From NCBI GenBank assembly GCA_019915015.1, contig JAHBBC010000012.1:744001-808000 (forward strand): a stretch of DNA of 64,000 nucleotides. The letters are read 5' to 3'. This DNA is from Auriscalpium vulgare (Eukaryota; Basidiomycota; Agaricomycetes; Russulales; Auriscalpiaceae). Below the pieces are notes generated by a model that saw only the letters and a program-made list of their open reading frames with translations, did not search any database and was not told where the DNA came from. The translations under genes and the position numbers were made by a program. Shown piece by piece: positions 28,506-39,480 of this stretch (position 1 is the first letter of the stretch; every line of letters begins with the position of its first letter).

Positions 28506-30131
28506 GAACCCCCCGACGAAGACTACGACGATTGGCTCGACAACCTGTACGGATTTTTGTTCGCAGTCCCCACGCATAGCTCCACAGTCAAACCCGACCA
28601 AGCTCCCTCCCTCCCCGCCCCAGGACTCAACGCTGTGTTCGCATTGACCGCGGACGGTCAAGATCTCAGTGAGGAGGAGGAGCCCGAGCTATCGTACGAC
28701 GAAGTCCCACGCAGCGACGCAGCGATCAAAGCCGACGAGCGACTAGTCCATGTTCGCGAATGGTTAGAAGATCCCGTGCGACCAGATCACCTTTCCGACC
28801 AAGAATTTGCGACTTTCGTCCGATACGCCCTCCGATTCTTCAGCACCGGCAATCGACTCTATCGACGCTCAGGAGATGGCGCGCACAAGCTCATCCCCCA
28901 CCCCAAGCGCCGTATCCAAGTCCTAGTCGACTGCCACGACAAAGTCGGACATCGCGGAGTCTTTGCGACTCGATCCCTAGTCGGAGAACGTTTCTGGTGG
29001 CCGTCCTATGAATCGGACGTTATGTGGTATGTTCGCACATGCCACCTCTGTCAACAACGCCAGAAGCGACAGATCCTCATCCCTCCGACCGTCGCAACTC
29101 CCGCTCCCTTGTTCGCAAAGATCTACGTCGACACGCTGCACATGCCCGTCTCCGGAGGATACCGCTATATCGTCCAAGGTCGCTGCTCACTTACGACCTA
29201 CCCGGAGTTCTCCCTACTCAAGAAGGAGAACGCCGTCGCGATAGCGGACTGGATCTTCCAAAGCATCCTCTGTCGCTGGGGTTCCCTGTCGGAGGTCGTC
29301 ACTGACAATGGCGGTCCTTTTGTCAAAGCCCTGGTTCATCTTGAGAAGAAATACCACATACGCCACATTCGCATCTCAGGCTACAACTCTCGTGCTAACG
29401 GAATCGTCGAACGTGCTCATTATGACGTTCGGCAAGCACTCTACAAGGCCGCGAATGGTGACCAGACCCAGTGGGCGCGCTGCGCTTTCTCGGTGTTCTG
29501 GTCGGAACGTATCACGGTTCGGAAGCGCATGGGCTGCTCCCCATACTTCGCTGTCACCGGATGTCACCCGATCATTCCCCTCGACATCTCTGAAGCGACG
29601 TACCTCCAGCCCCCTCCCGAATCTCTTCTCTCGACCACAGACCTCATCGCGCGACGGGCAATCGCACTGCAGAAACGACATGATCAAGTCTCCGCTCTCC
29701 GATCGGACGTATACGCTGAACGACTCGCGAACGCTAGGAAGTTCGAAAAGGAACATTCGCACGTCATCAAGAACTTCGACTTCAAGCGAGGCGCTCTAGT
29801 CCTCATCCGACACACTGCGATCGAGAAGTCACTCAATCGGAAGATGCGCCCGCGCTACCTAGGACCCCTAGTCGTCGTCTCCCGCAATCGGGGAGGAGCA
29901 TACATCGTCGCGGAGTTGGACGGCTCTGTACTCGACCGTCCGATCGCCGCATTTCGAGTCATCCCCTACTTCGCTCGCAAGGAGATTCCCTTCCACTTGT
30001 CCGACGTCGACATAGACACTCATCGACTACGCGAGTTAGAAGCCTCGACGCAACACGGCAACGACGACGGCGAAGAGCCACCCCTTCCCGACGCACCCGA
30101 CGACGAAGACGAAGTCACCGACCAAGGGTAG
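28506..30131 (+). CDS. Element B Pol, second part: integrase
   Basis: Resumes B's pol after element A, in phase with 13831-16023. It starts with an acidic linker (EEPPDEDYDDW) and LTADGQDLSEEEE. The integrase zinc domain is HDKVGHRGVFATRSL ... CHLCQQRQ. The DDE core has YVDTLHMPVSGGYRY, VVTDNGGPF and SRANGIVERAH. The C-terminal region holds KIRHT/RPRYLGPLVVV-type text and an acidic tail. No chromodomain is visible, in contrast to A and D. The stop is at 30129-30131. In the present genome this part has no start of its own (the first ATG is 28557), so it is probably not translated in this copy. Confidence 0.92.
   Translation, partial: EPPDEDYDDWLDNLYGFLFAVPTHSSTVKPDQAPSLPAPGLNAVFALTADGQDLSEEEEPELSYDEVPRSDAAIKADERLVHVREWLEDPVRPDHLSDQEFATFVRYALRFFSTGNRLYRRSGDGAHKLIPHPKRRIQVLVDCHDKVGHRGVFATRSLVGERFWWPSYESDVMWYVRTCHLCQQRQKRQILIPPTVATPAPLFAKIYVDTLHMPVSGGYRYIVQGRCSLTTYPEFSLLKKENAVAIADWIFQSILCRWGSLSEVVTDNGGPFVKALVHLEKKYHIRHIRISGYNSRANGIVERAHYDVRQALYKAANGDQTQWARCAFSVFWSERITVRKRMGCSPYFAVTGCHPIIPLDISEATYLQPPPESLLSTTDLIARRAIALQKRHDQVSALRSDVYAERLANARKFEKEHSHVIKNFDFKRGALVLIRHTAIEKSLNRKMRPRYLGPLVVVSRNRGGAYIVAELDGSVLDRPIAAFRVIPYFARKEIPFHLSDVDIDTHRLRELEASTQHGNDDGEEPPLPDAPDDEDEVTDQG
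28645..28680 (+). repeat. Internal copy of the hairpin-polypurine module in element B pol
   Basis: TGACCG-CGGA-CGGTCA, then 10 nt, then GAGGAGGAGG. It matches the block just before B's right LTR (33033-33068) with only a few mismatches. Confidence 0.75.
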
Positions 30132-30480
30132 AGAGTTCCGATCGCATCATCCCCCCCGACATTCCTTTCCTTTTCCATCCCCATCACCAAGTCGCTCGCG
30201 TCGTATCGCTGTAGCGCAGGCCCACTCAAGATAAAGGGCCTTAGCCTATGAAGGATTACTGAGGCTTAAACAAAAGTCATTAGTTCGACTTAGTCGGACG
30301 CCCACATTCTTTTATCAACACATAATCGGAGCCAAGTCGAAGTTCCCGCGCAGTCATCAAGTCAGTCGGAGTGGTCAAGAAAGCAGGTCTATTCAAAGGT
30401 CAAGGCGCAGGTTAAGCAAGATCGAGTTGCGCTACAAATACGGGTTATCTAAGAAGTCGCATCACATCCCCGACCGTCGT
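30132..30480. other. Spacer between integrase stop and the antisense gene in element B
   Basis: About 350 bp without a credible ORF. It would be the 3' untranslated region of both convergent units (pol on plus, antisense gene on minus). Confidence 0.5.
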
Positions 30481-32538
30481 CTACTCCTCGAACACCTCGT
30501 ACCACTCGTCCTCCTCGCGCAGGATCCTCGGGACCTGCCCCGCCGCGAACGCCCTCCAGAGGGGCGCGTTGATCAAGCGGACGTCGCGCCACCAGCCGTC
30601 GATGAATGAGTCGCGGAGGGCGAACATCTGGGCGAGTTCCGCCGAGCGCGTCTTGCGGACCTCCTTGACGAGGAGCGTGATGCCCCCCGGAGTCCTGGCG
30701 CCCGAGACTGTCTCGATCGGCCCAGCGACGAGGTCTTGAAGGGAGGCGAAGGAGGGAAACGCGACGAAGTCGCGTGGACGTGGACCGGGAGGGAGAATGT
30801 GTTGACGGAGCGCCTTGCCCTTGCCCTTGCCCTTGCTGGCGGCTGGACGCGCGGTCGCCAGATGCGACGGACCTAGGAAAACGGTTAACGTAGCCTCGAA
30901 CAAACCCAAGACACGACTCACCTGCGATCGGCTCCTCCTCTGCCTCGAACACGTCGACCGGCGGCGTTTGCCACTCCGCGACCTCTTGCACCCACGAGCC
31001 TGCGCGTTCCGATCCTGAGCGCGGCACGTCAGTCGTCGCCTCGGGACTCGCCAAGAAGAGCTGGCTGCTCGTACCTGGCACCGTCCGTTGCGTTTGCGAC
31101 TCTGGCGGCACCTCTTGACGCGCTCCTTCGACTTGATGCGACGGTCCGGCCTCTTGAGTCACGTCGACGTCCATGTTGGCTAGTGCGGGGACGGCGGCGG
31201 CGACAGGCGGCGGAGGCTTGCCGACAAAGGAACGTGGAGGACCTAAGAAGGGATCAACGACGAAGTCAGTAACGATCGGAGGACGTCACAGGAAGTATTC
31301 ACCTTGTGCCGACGCCCGTGTCTCCTTGCGCGCGGTCTCATGCGCCCTCTTCGGAGCCTTGAAAGCGGGGCCGGAGTCTTCTCGATCGGGAGTCGCTGAC
31401 GCGACCCGCTTGTGGCCTGCGACTGGTACAGCCACCTCTGTCTTGTGTCCGGCCGCCGCGGACGCCTTCCGCGCAAGCATAGTCGCTACGAGCATACGTC
31501 AACAGCTGCGACCAAGAGAAAGAAAAAAGGGACGTACCGCGCGCTTCGGCTTCACTCCACCGACACCCTTTCTTCGCCTTTCTGCACTTCTCACACTCCA
31601 CGGTCCATCCCGACGGCTTGAGGGTCGCCTTGTAGCGACAATCGATCCGTCCATCCGAGCCGGTCTCCGCGCAGTAGTCGCAAGCCTGTGGAAGAGTCAG
31701 CATGCGGTCGGAGAACAAAAGCGATCAGGACTTACCGCCTTGCCCTTGTAGTTAAACTCGCCGACTTGGATGCGAGTGACGAGCGCGTCGGCGTGCGCCT
31801 TCGCGAACTGCATCCGGGTGCTGAACTCCCTATCCGACTCGCCTTTACGTCGACGAGCGACGACGGACTCCGCGACGTGAGGAGCGACTTCGACGATCTC
31901 GTCGCTCCCCGACTCGTGCACCTCACCGTCTTCCGACGATTCCGTCTCCGGGACCTCCTCGACCGCGATCGGAGCTAGCGACACTGCACGAGCAGGGGTC
32001 GGCTGGTAGGGTGGAGGGATCGAGCGGCGAGGCTGTACAGGGAGAGGAGCGGGAGACGGCTGTGCAGGAACAAGCGGTGCGACGAACGCGTCCGGCGCGG
32101 CGTCGCTAGCGAGCATCTGTTGGAAGTATTCGTCGTCGTCTACCTGGAGAAAGGAGTCAGTCGCAAGCCATAACCCAAGAACGCGATCACGTACCTCGGG
32201 CTCATTCGCCAGCTCCGACGCGTCGTACAGCGCTTCCCGCGCCAACTCCTTCCACTCCGGTGTGCCGTGCTCCCGGTAGACCGCCCGGAAGTCCACGATG
32301 ATTTGCGCGAGTCGCGCCTCGACGTTCGGATACGAGTGGGCGAAAGCCTGAAGAGGAGCGAGTCAGTCGCGAAGTCAGGTGAAGGGTCGCACAAGTTACT
32401 CACGATCGCCTTGGCCATGTTGCGCACCCATTGGAGTTTTTCGGCTCCGCTTGCGTCGGCCGACCACTGATTGAAGACGCGCTCGAGTTGTCGAACGACG
32501 CTGTCGTCGGAGAGGCGGCGAGGAGTAGGGGCAGACAT
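30481..32538 (-). CDS. Antisense, seven-exon cargo gene of element B with a Zn2Cys6-like domain (579 aa)
   Basis: Exons on the minus strand: 32538-32404, 32347-32195, 32143-31736, 31685-31538, 31485-31303, 31242-30922, 30872-30481. All six introns (49-59 nt) have GT...AG ends, and the frame holds through every junction, totalling 580 codons with stop. The N-terminus is helical (VRQLERVFNQW, LQWVRNMAKAI, ARLAQIIVDFRAVY), then a Pro-rich linker. Exon 4 encodes six cysteines, C-X2-C-X10-C-X14-C-X2-C-X6-C (residues 234-273, ending CEKCRKAKKGC), close to fungal Zn2Cys6 DNA-binding clusters. A basic KGKGKGK stretch and a folded C-terminus (FIDGWWRDVRLINAPLWRAF) follow. The orientation opposite to the element explains why introns survive retrotransposition. 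Function unknown; a DNA-binding or regulatory role is an inference from the cysteines. Confidence 0.82.
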
Positions 32539-33032
32539 TTTCAAGCGAGCGCCAGTGGTAGGAAGGCAGGAAGATGGAGCCTCCTACCCGCGATCGCACG
32601 CCTTTTATGCGATTCCGACGTCCCCATTGTTCCCTAGCGGTTCGTTCGACTTCGCAGAAATTTCGATCGCGCCCTTGTGCTGCCTGCGACGTGCCGACGA
32701 ATACCGGACTCCGACCCCACGTCTCCGCCTCACCTGCGATCGCCTTTGGTAGCCAAGTACACCTTCCCGGCTGCATGACGCGCCGCGCCTAGCCCATGAC
32801 ATCACCACGGCGCCTACGTCTTCATCCAGTATCGACCCTTCCTGCGACGACCCTCCAGACTCGCACGTTCGCCTCCGACTTGGGTATTTTCCGCCGACCT
32901 CGCCCGCCGCAGTCATCCGATCCCGACCGACCCCGCTAATCGCTTCCGACATGCCCGCTATTCGTCTCCGACTCCCCCGCCATTCAATTCGCTTTCCGAC
33001 TACTCCCGTACGACTGCCTCGCCTCGACGCAC
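32539..33032 (-). promoter_or_regulatory. Presumed promoter region of the antisense gene
   Basis: About 500 bp between the antisense ATG and the 3' end module of B, with no ORF that looks coding. Regulation is inferred from position only. Confidence 0.35.
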
Positions 33033-33068
33033 TGACCGTGGACGGTCAGGTTCTCAGTGAGGAGGAGG
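33033..33068 (+). other. Element B 3' end module: hairpin plus polypurine tract
   Basis: TGACCG-TGGA-CGGTCA (33033-33048) followed by GAGGAGGAGG (33059-33068), abutting the LTR. Probable plus-strand primer with an adjoining structured element, also present in C (9039-9074). Confidence 0.75.
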
Positions 33069-34365
33069 TGACAAGCCCCGTCCCGCGCTGGGAGGGGATC
33101 TCGACTGTCTTTTCGCATTTTCGACCAAGTCCTCGGTCACGTGACCTCGGCCTTCCTGCGCCACGATCGGAACGCCCCGCCGACTCCCACGCTGCTCGCA
33201 CCACGCGCCCACAGTCGCCACACGCTCGCCAGCACAGCATTTCCCACGCCCGTCACGACGCATCAGATTTCCATCAGACTCGCACAGCCTGGTCGCACGA
33301 CAGACACGCTCGGCGCTACGCAACTCCGGAGCTCTCACGCCATCCGAGTACCGCCTCAGTCGCGCATTGTCCGCTCGCCCATTGTCCGCCACACGAGTCC
33401 GACTACCCCGACGTCCTCCGATTCAGCGCTACCGACTCGCCCGCTTCCCTCCGATGCGCCCTAGCGCCTTACGACCCGCGCTACGCCCCCGCAGTCAAGA
33501 CGCGACTTGCGATCGACACGTGACCCAGTCGCGACGCGTGTCGGGAGTGTGGCACTCCGAACGTTCGCAATCGGAAGACGCAGCCTCGTGCCCACATCAT
33601 CGGACCACCGTTATCGCGCTCGATATGGCGCTCCTTGTCCGTTCCCGCGCTCCCCGACGCTGTTTCTCACAGTCGACGACAGAGAGGATCGTTTCCCGCG
33701 CCGCCTCCTTTGTCCTTTGACAGCGCTGATCGCTCGCTCGACACCGTTCCCCGCCTCGCTCCTCGTCGTCTGACCGGCGCATGACCTCTACTCATTGTTC
33801 GTACTATTTCATATGACGCCGCTATCTTGTTTTCTTTGTCTTTTCCGAGGTCTCCGTACTTACTCGATCGGACACGCACTGTACTCGTCGCAACGTATAA
33901 ATAGTCGTCGGATACTCTGCGAAATGCAAGTTACGTTCCCCCCTCATCGCTCCGAGCACAAGTCGTGCACTCTCGCCCTCGTCGTATCGTATAGCGGTCA
34001 ACATCGGTTGACTGCTCTCGCGCCTCAGCCTCAGTCGTCGCCTTAGCCTTTGTTCTCGCTTCCCGTCTTATCGCCCTCATCTTGTTCCATCGTTGTTGCC
34101 CCTTTGCCCGAGTCCTCGATCGCAGTCGCGTCGCAGTCTTCCGACATCGTACGTCGAAGTCTTGCTTTCCGATCGGTCGGAGAGTCGATCGATCGCCTCG
34201 TCGCTGCTGCGCTCTCGATCGGATCGCAGTACGATTGATCGGAGACGGTCGTCGCTTACTCCGGGACTCCTGACGCTCGCTCGCACACACACCGACATCT
34301 CTGCAGCGCTCTAGGGATTGGTGCTACGTTACGCATTCCGCCCTACTACCTGGTTGTGTCCATCA
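33069..34365 (+). repeat. Element B right LTR (1297 bp), intact
   Basis: TGACAAG... to ...GTCCATCA, TATAAATA at 33896-33903. It matches the two parts of the left LTR and shows the unoccupied C target site at 33645-33648. Followed by the CCGT duplication (34366-34369). Confidence 0.96.
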
Positions 34366-34369
34366 CCGT
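34366..34369. repeat. Target-site duplication of element B, right copy (CCGT)
   Basis: Partner of 5170-5173. Confidence 0.85.
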
Positions 34370-37300
34370 CGGGCGTGACGACAGGCCCAGGGTGCGCCAA
34401 CGCGCGAGACGGAGCGACGGCAGCGTCGTTCGGGACGAAGGGACGAAGCAGGCTGGCGTGGAACGTAGGGAATACGCCAGTCGTCGCGGGGAGGTCCAGG
34501 GTATAGACGCTGCGATCGGGGAAAGCGCGCGTGACTGTGTAAGGGCCGTCGAACCGAGGCATGAATTTTGCGACCCGGCTCGGGTCTTGAGCTTTATAGT
34601 CGCGACGCCGGTGGAACGTGGAGAGCAATACGCGGTCTCCAACCGCGTACGCACGCTCCGGTCCACGGTGTTGGTTCGCGGAGTCGGCTTGCTGTAGCTT
34701 CGCCGCGAGCAGAGAGTCTTGCGCCTCCGCAAAATCGACAGTGAGCTGGTCGATGACTCGTTGTGCGAGCTCGCCATCTGAACCGAACTCAGCAGTCGTC
34801 GCGTCGGCGTCCGGCTGAAGTAGGGGCGGGATGAGCCGCGGCTGTCGGCCCATACGAAGCTGGAAAGGCGAGTAGCCCGTCGACGCGTTGACGGTATTCA
34901 TAATGTCGAAACGTACGCGCGGGAGCGCACGAACCCAGCCATGTTGCTGACGGTCGACGTGAAAGCGCAGGCACTGGTTGACTGTTTTGTTCGTACGTTC
35001 GCTGGCGCCATCCGTTTGAGGATGGTAAGACGAGGACATTTTGAGCTTGACGCCCGTCAGACGATGCAGCGCGCGCCAGAAGCGAGAAACGAATAGTTTG
35101 TCGCGGTCGGACACGATCTCAAGCGGCAGGCCGTTCTCGCAGAACCAGTGGTCGAAAAAGACGGCAGCGAAACCCTCGGCTGACAACGAGCTCTTGACAG
35201 GGACGAGGCGGATGTCAGCGCCCGAGCGGTCGGTCATAGAAACGATCGTGTCGAAACCCGAGTCAAGAGGAAGGGGGCCAATGAAGTCGATGGCAACGCA
35301 ATCGCCGCGCGCGTCAGGGATGGACAGAGGATGCAGGGGACCGGCGGGCTTCACAGAGGGGGACTTGTTGCGTTGACATTCTGCACAGGACGCAATGTAG
35401 CCCAGCTCGAGGTCGCGCCGCATGCCAGGCCAGTAATACGACGAGCGCAACGCGGCGTACGATTTGTCCGCCCCAAAATGGCCGAGAGCATCGTGAGCCA
35501 GCTGGAAAAACGTCTCGCGAAGCGTGGGTGTGCGCGGAATTACCAGTCGCTCACCGATGAACAGGAGGCCTTCCTGGAGCCGCGCGCCCGGAGTACTGTC
35601 TAAGTTGCGGAGCAAACGAGCGCAGAACGCGTCGTCGCTGTAGCCCGAACGAATAGAGTCGAGAAGCGCGCGGTCCTGGGAGATCTGGAGAGACACAGCA
35701 CACACCGCGGGGCGCACCGCAACGGGGACGTTGTCAACCACCCGTGCGAGGCACACCGCGGCCGCGAACGCAGAAACAGTCGGAGCGGCATCCTCAACCG
35801 GGAGACGTGACAGCGCATCTGCAACTGTGTTGTCAGCGCCGGGGACGTACTCGATGTCGAAGTCGTACTGAGCAAGATACTCTTGCCAGCGACATTGACG
35901 ACGGGACAGCTCGCGTTGCGTCTGGAAGTACTCCAGGGTGCGGTGATCGGTGCGGACGACGAAATGCGAACCGAGAAGGTCCACACGCCATTTCTGCAGT
36001 GCGCGCACAATCGCAAGCAGCTCCTTCTCGTGGACTGGGTAGTTGAGCTGCGCCCCTTTCAACTGCATAGAGTCGAAAGCCACCGGGCGCGCGCTCTCCC
36101 AGGTGGGACCCCACGAGAGGACGGCACCAGTGCGGAGGTCACTGGCATCAGTCGTCACCCAGATCTTGTTCTCGCCGGGATTCTGGTGGTCTATGGTGGT
36201 GAGACACTCCCGGCTGAGAACTAACGCTTTTACCCCGTCGAACGCAGCCTGATGAACCGGGAACCACCCCGGCCAATCGTGCTGCGCATCGAGCGTGGTC
36301 AGCGGCGTTAAAACGCGCGTCAGCTCGGCGAGCTGGGGCAGGAAGGTCGCAATGTACCGGACCAACCCCAGGAACGCACGAACGTCGGTCGCGCTGCGCG
36401 GGACGGGCCAGTTCATGATTCGGTCTACCTTCGTTGGGTCCGCTTCGATTCCCCGCCGAGAGATCTCGTGGCCCAAGAAGTGAACCTCGTCACAGAACAG
36501 GGTCGTCTTCTTCAGCGAGCAGTACAGGTGGGCGTCGCGAAGTGCGCTGAGGACGGTGTCAACGTTGCGGATGTGCTCCTCGACGGTCTGCGACCAAATG
36601 ATAATATCGTCGAGGTAGACATGGCAAATGACGCCGATGAGTTTTCGCAAAGCGGTCGTCATTCGTCGTTGATGGGTGCCCGGGGCATTGCGCCTGCCCA
36701 TCGGCATGACCGTCCACTCGTACAATCCAAATGGCGTCGTCACGGCGGTAAGATGGATGTCGTCCGGGTGAACGCGCGTCTGGAAGAAGGCGTTCGTCAT
36801 GTCCAGTTTACCCCAGATTTTACCCTTCGCGCAGTCGGCGAGGATATCGTCGACGCGCGGGAGCGGGTGAGAATCAGGGACCGTGTTAGCGTTCAGCATG
36901 CGATAATCATTCACCCAGCGTGGGAGAGCGGTAGGATCGGCCTTGGGAATGATGAAGGCAGGCGAGGCGTGTTCACTGGAGGACGGTCGAATGCGACCCG
37001 CAGCAAGATGTTGGTCAAGGAGGGTGCGCCATGCCTCGCGGTATTTACGCGGGCAGTTGTAAGAGCGGGTCGCGATTGTCTTGTCTGCGTCCTTGAGACG
37101 AATGCGGTGGTAGACAGAGTTAGGCAGCTCGTCAAGGTGAGGGATGTCGGACGGGAAACGATCGGCATACTTCTCTTTCATCTGCGTGTCGAGTTTGGCA
37201 AGCCGATCGGCATGTGCGAGCGTCGCGACACGCACCGCGACGGCGGCGACCGCGTTCACCGGGGCTACCGGATCGGCCAGACGGTCGCAGTGAGCACGCT

Positions 37301-39458
37301 GTGACAGGAGACGTGCACCAAGCTGGTCGAGGACTTGTGCGCGGACGGCGAGCACGTCCGAGCGCGTAGGCGTGGAGGACGGCGCACCGGCGCGCACGGT
37401 GTCGTCGTCGTCGTAGTCGCGGAGCAAGTCGTAATCCGAGTTCTTGGGCATGCACGTGCGCAGGTGATGGTCAACAACGATGTGATTGGCGATAAGAAAC
37501 GGAAGGCCAAGGATCACTGGCATACACATGGAATCAGGCGCAATGAGCGCGCGGACCGAACGAGCGCGATAACGGGAATCTGACGCAGAAAGAGACAATT
37601 TGACCCAGTGGGTCGCGACAACGGCAGAAGGGTCCGAAGAAAAAGTCCGTTCCCCCCCTGCACTGAACGCTGCGCCGAGAGGGATAGGCTTGACGAGACG
37701 GTGACGGCGGAGACCGAGCTGTGCGGCTGTCCGTTCGCGGATCAAGACTACCTGTGAGCCGTCGTCAATAAGGGCGGCAAGTTCGACTTCCGGGCCGGGC
37801 CCGTTGAGAGGGCGGGGTCCGAGAGCCGTGCAGTACCACAGCATAGGCTCCGCCGTGAGCGGAGTGCGCGGCGACGGGGAAGCGGGACGAGACAGGGGGG
37901 CGTCAACAGCGTTAACGACGTACAATTCGTCCGAGTCGGTATCCGACCCGGCGCCGATGACAGCAGACGTCGAAGCTTCAGCGGCGGGGAGCACAGCGGC
38001 GACGACCGGGGCCTTGGGTTTGCCACCGCGCACGGATAGCTTGGCCATGGCCTCGGTCAGCGTCTTGTAGCCTTCGGCGACCGGGAAGCCGTTTGGGCAG
38101 TCGGAAGACCAATGGCCGGCGTGGAAGCGCCTACACTTGCGGCACCCGTCGTGCGCATTGAGTAGGGCAATTTCGCCGTCGGTGAGTTTGGGCAGGCCGC
38201 GCGAGCCAGTGGAACCAGGGCGCGGTGCCGCGGCGGCAGCACCGGGGCGTGCACCCGAGGAGCCAAAGGCGGGGTTCTGTTCCTTGCGGGCGCGGGCCAG
38301 GCGCGCGACTTGTTCGTTGATTTTGTCGAGCTGGCGGAGCCTCTTGAGATCGAGGATCTCCACTGCGTCGAGCCAATCCTGCAGCGGCTTTTGCTCCGGA
38401 TACTTCATGTCGGCGACCTCTGCGCCGAGGTCAATGTGCATGCCCGCCTGGAGCTTGCGACGCATGGACGCATCGTCGAGGTGAGACGGAGTGTCGACCA
38501 GAAGAGTGTTCTTCGAGTTCATCTCGACCTGCCACTCGGAGAAGGCGCGCGAGCCCTGTTGCGAGTTGAGAAGGTCGTTGGAGACGCGCAGCTCCCAGCC
38601 CTGCTGGAGCCAGCGCCGGCGGACAATCTCCATGAAATCCTCGAACGGCAGGACTTCGTAGAAGTCGCGGCGGGCGCGGATCCATTCGCGAATGCGCGGG
38701 TCCTGGAACCCGTCCGTGATCATGCGCGTCTGATCTTCTTCGGCAATGTCCTTGTGCTTATGGTAGGACTCGCATCCGTACTTGAATTCCCGGAGAACCT
38801 CGGGCGAGACGTTCCCTGCGGTGAGCACGGGAGGTTTCGTGACCGAGGACTGTTCGAAACGGGCGGTATGGGTGGACATGACTGGATGTATGCGGGGTGT
38901 GGGTGTGGAGTCGGAGTCGGAGGAGTCGGAGACGTAGCGGGGACGGCGATGCGGACGGCTGTATGCGCGTTGTGCGGGCGGTGGCGGTGACGATGGGGAT
39001 GGTGACGGTGAGGTGTAAACGACAAGAGGGTTCTTTATAGCGGGGGCAGCGGGCGGTGGTGCGGAACGGAGCGGCGTGTCGTCTGGGGACGGCGAGCGTG
39101 AAGTGGGCAGAGGGACCGTGACGGGTGTCGGGCGATCGGGGTGCAGAGGTGACGGTGTGGGGGGACTCAGCTCGTTGACCTCAATCCACCCTGGGGACGC
39201 GAGTGCCGAGGCGAGGTCCGACGTCGTCGGACTGGCGGGCGACCGTAGCCTCGGGGACCGTCGACGTTCTCCAACGGGCGGTGGTAAGGACCTGGTGACG
39301 GCGCGGCTCGTCCTGGACGTGGTGTCCACACTGAGGCCGAGAGCGGAACGAGCGCGGCGGGCGGTGGTCGTCAGGATGTCGGCGGACGCTCGATTCGATT
39401 TCAAAAAAAAAGTGGAAGCCGCCTGTCGGCGACAACACTCGGAGCGCGGGAGGATCAC
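34370..39458 (-). CDS. Element D Gag-Pol polyprotein, main part
   Basis: One frame open from GTG 39458. The first in-frame ATG (MSTHTARFEQ) is at 38879, so the natural start is either there or at a non-AUG codon. Gag core (REFKYGCESYHKHKD), zinc-knuckle-like C-RK-C-RRFHAG-H-WSSD-C near 38100, protease-like core ALIDDGSQVVLI near 37760 (D-D-G), RT with YLDDIIIWSQ near 36600, RNase H with VTTDASDLRTGAVL near 36150, integrase HHCC (HDALGHFGADKS, CAECQRNK) and DDE core (IDFIGPLP, VSDRDKLF, TDGASERTNK). Element B interrupts after VVTPD; the chromodomain follows at 5173-4980. Residues read below 34370 belong to B's LTR. The intact frame indicates D was young when B entered. Confidence 0.93.
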
Positions 39459-39467
39459 ACGCGACCA
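39446..39467 (-). other. Possible element D primer-binding site
   Basis: TGGTCGCGTGTGATCC on the minus strand begins with the expected TGG close to the LTR end. The tRNA is not identified. Confidence 0.4.
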
Positions 39468-39480
39468 GAAAGGAATCGAG

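Larger units (their letters stand above)
5174..34365 (+). mobile_element. Element B: Ty3/gypsy retrotransposon with an antisense cargo gene, itself invaded by A and C
   Basis: Plus-strand element of about 12.0 kb once A and C are subtracted. Order: left LTR (5174-5753 plus 10434-11150), primer-binding site, gag-protease ORF, pol (RT-RNase H to 16023, integrase from 28506), antisense spliced gene (30481-32538), polypurine tract, right LTR (33069-34365). The two LTRs are both 1297 bp once C is removed, and the ORFs inside them read identically. Flanked by CCGT target duplications inside element D. Confidence 0.95.

Noticed and set aside
30427..30609. Plus-strand ORF beyond integrase as a possible env remnant
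   Set aside because: It is antisense to the last exon of the spliced minus-strand gene and has no membrane segment.
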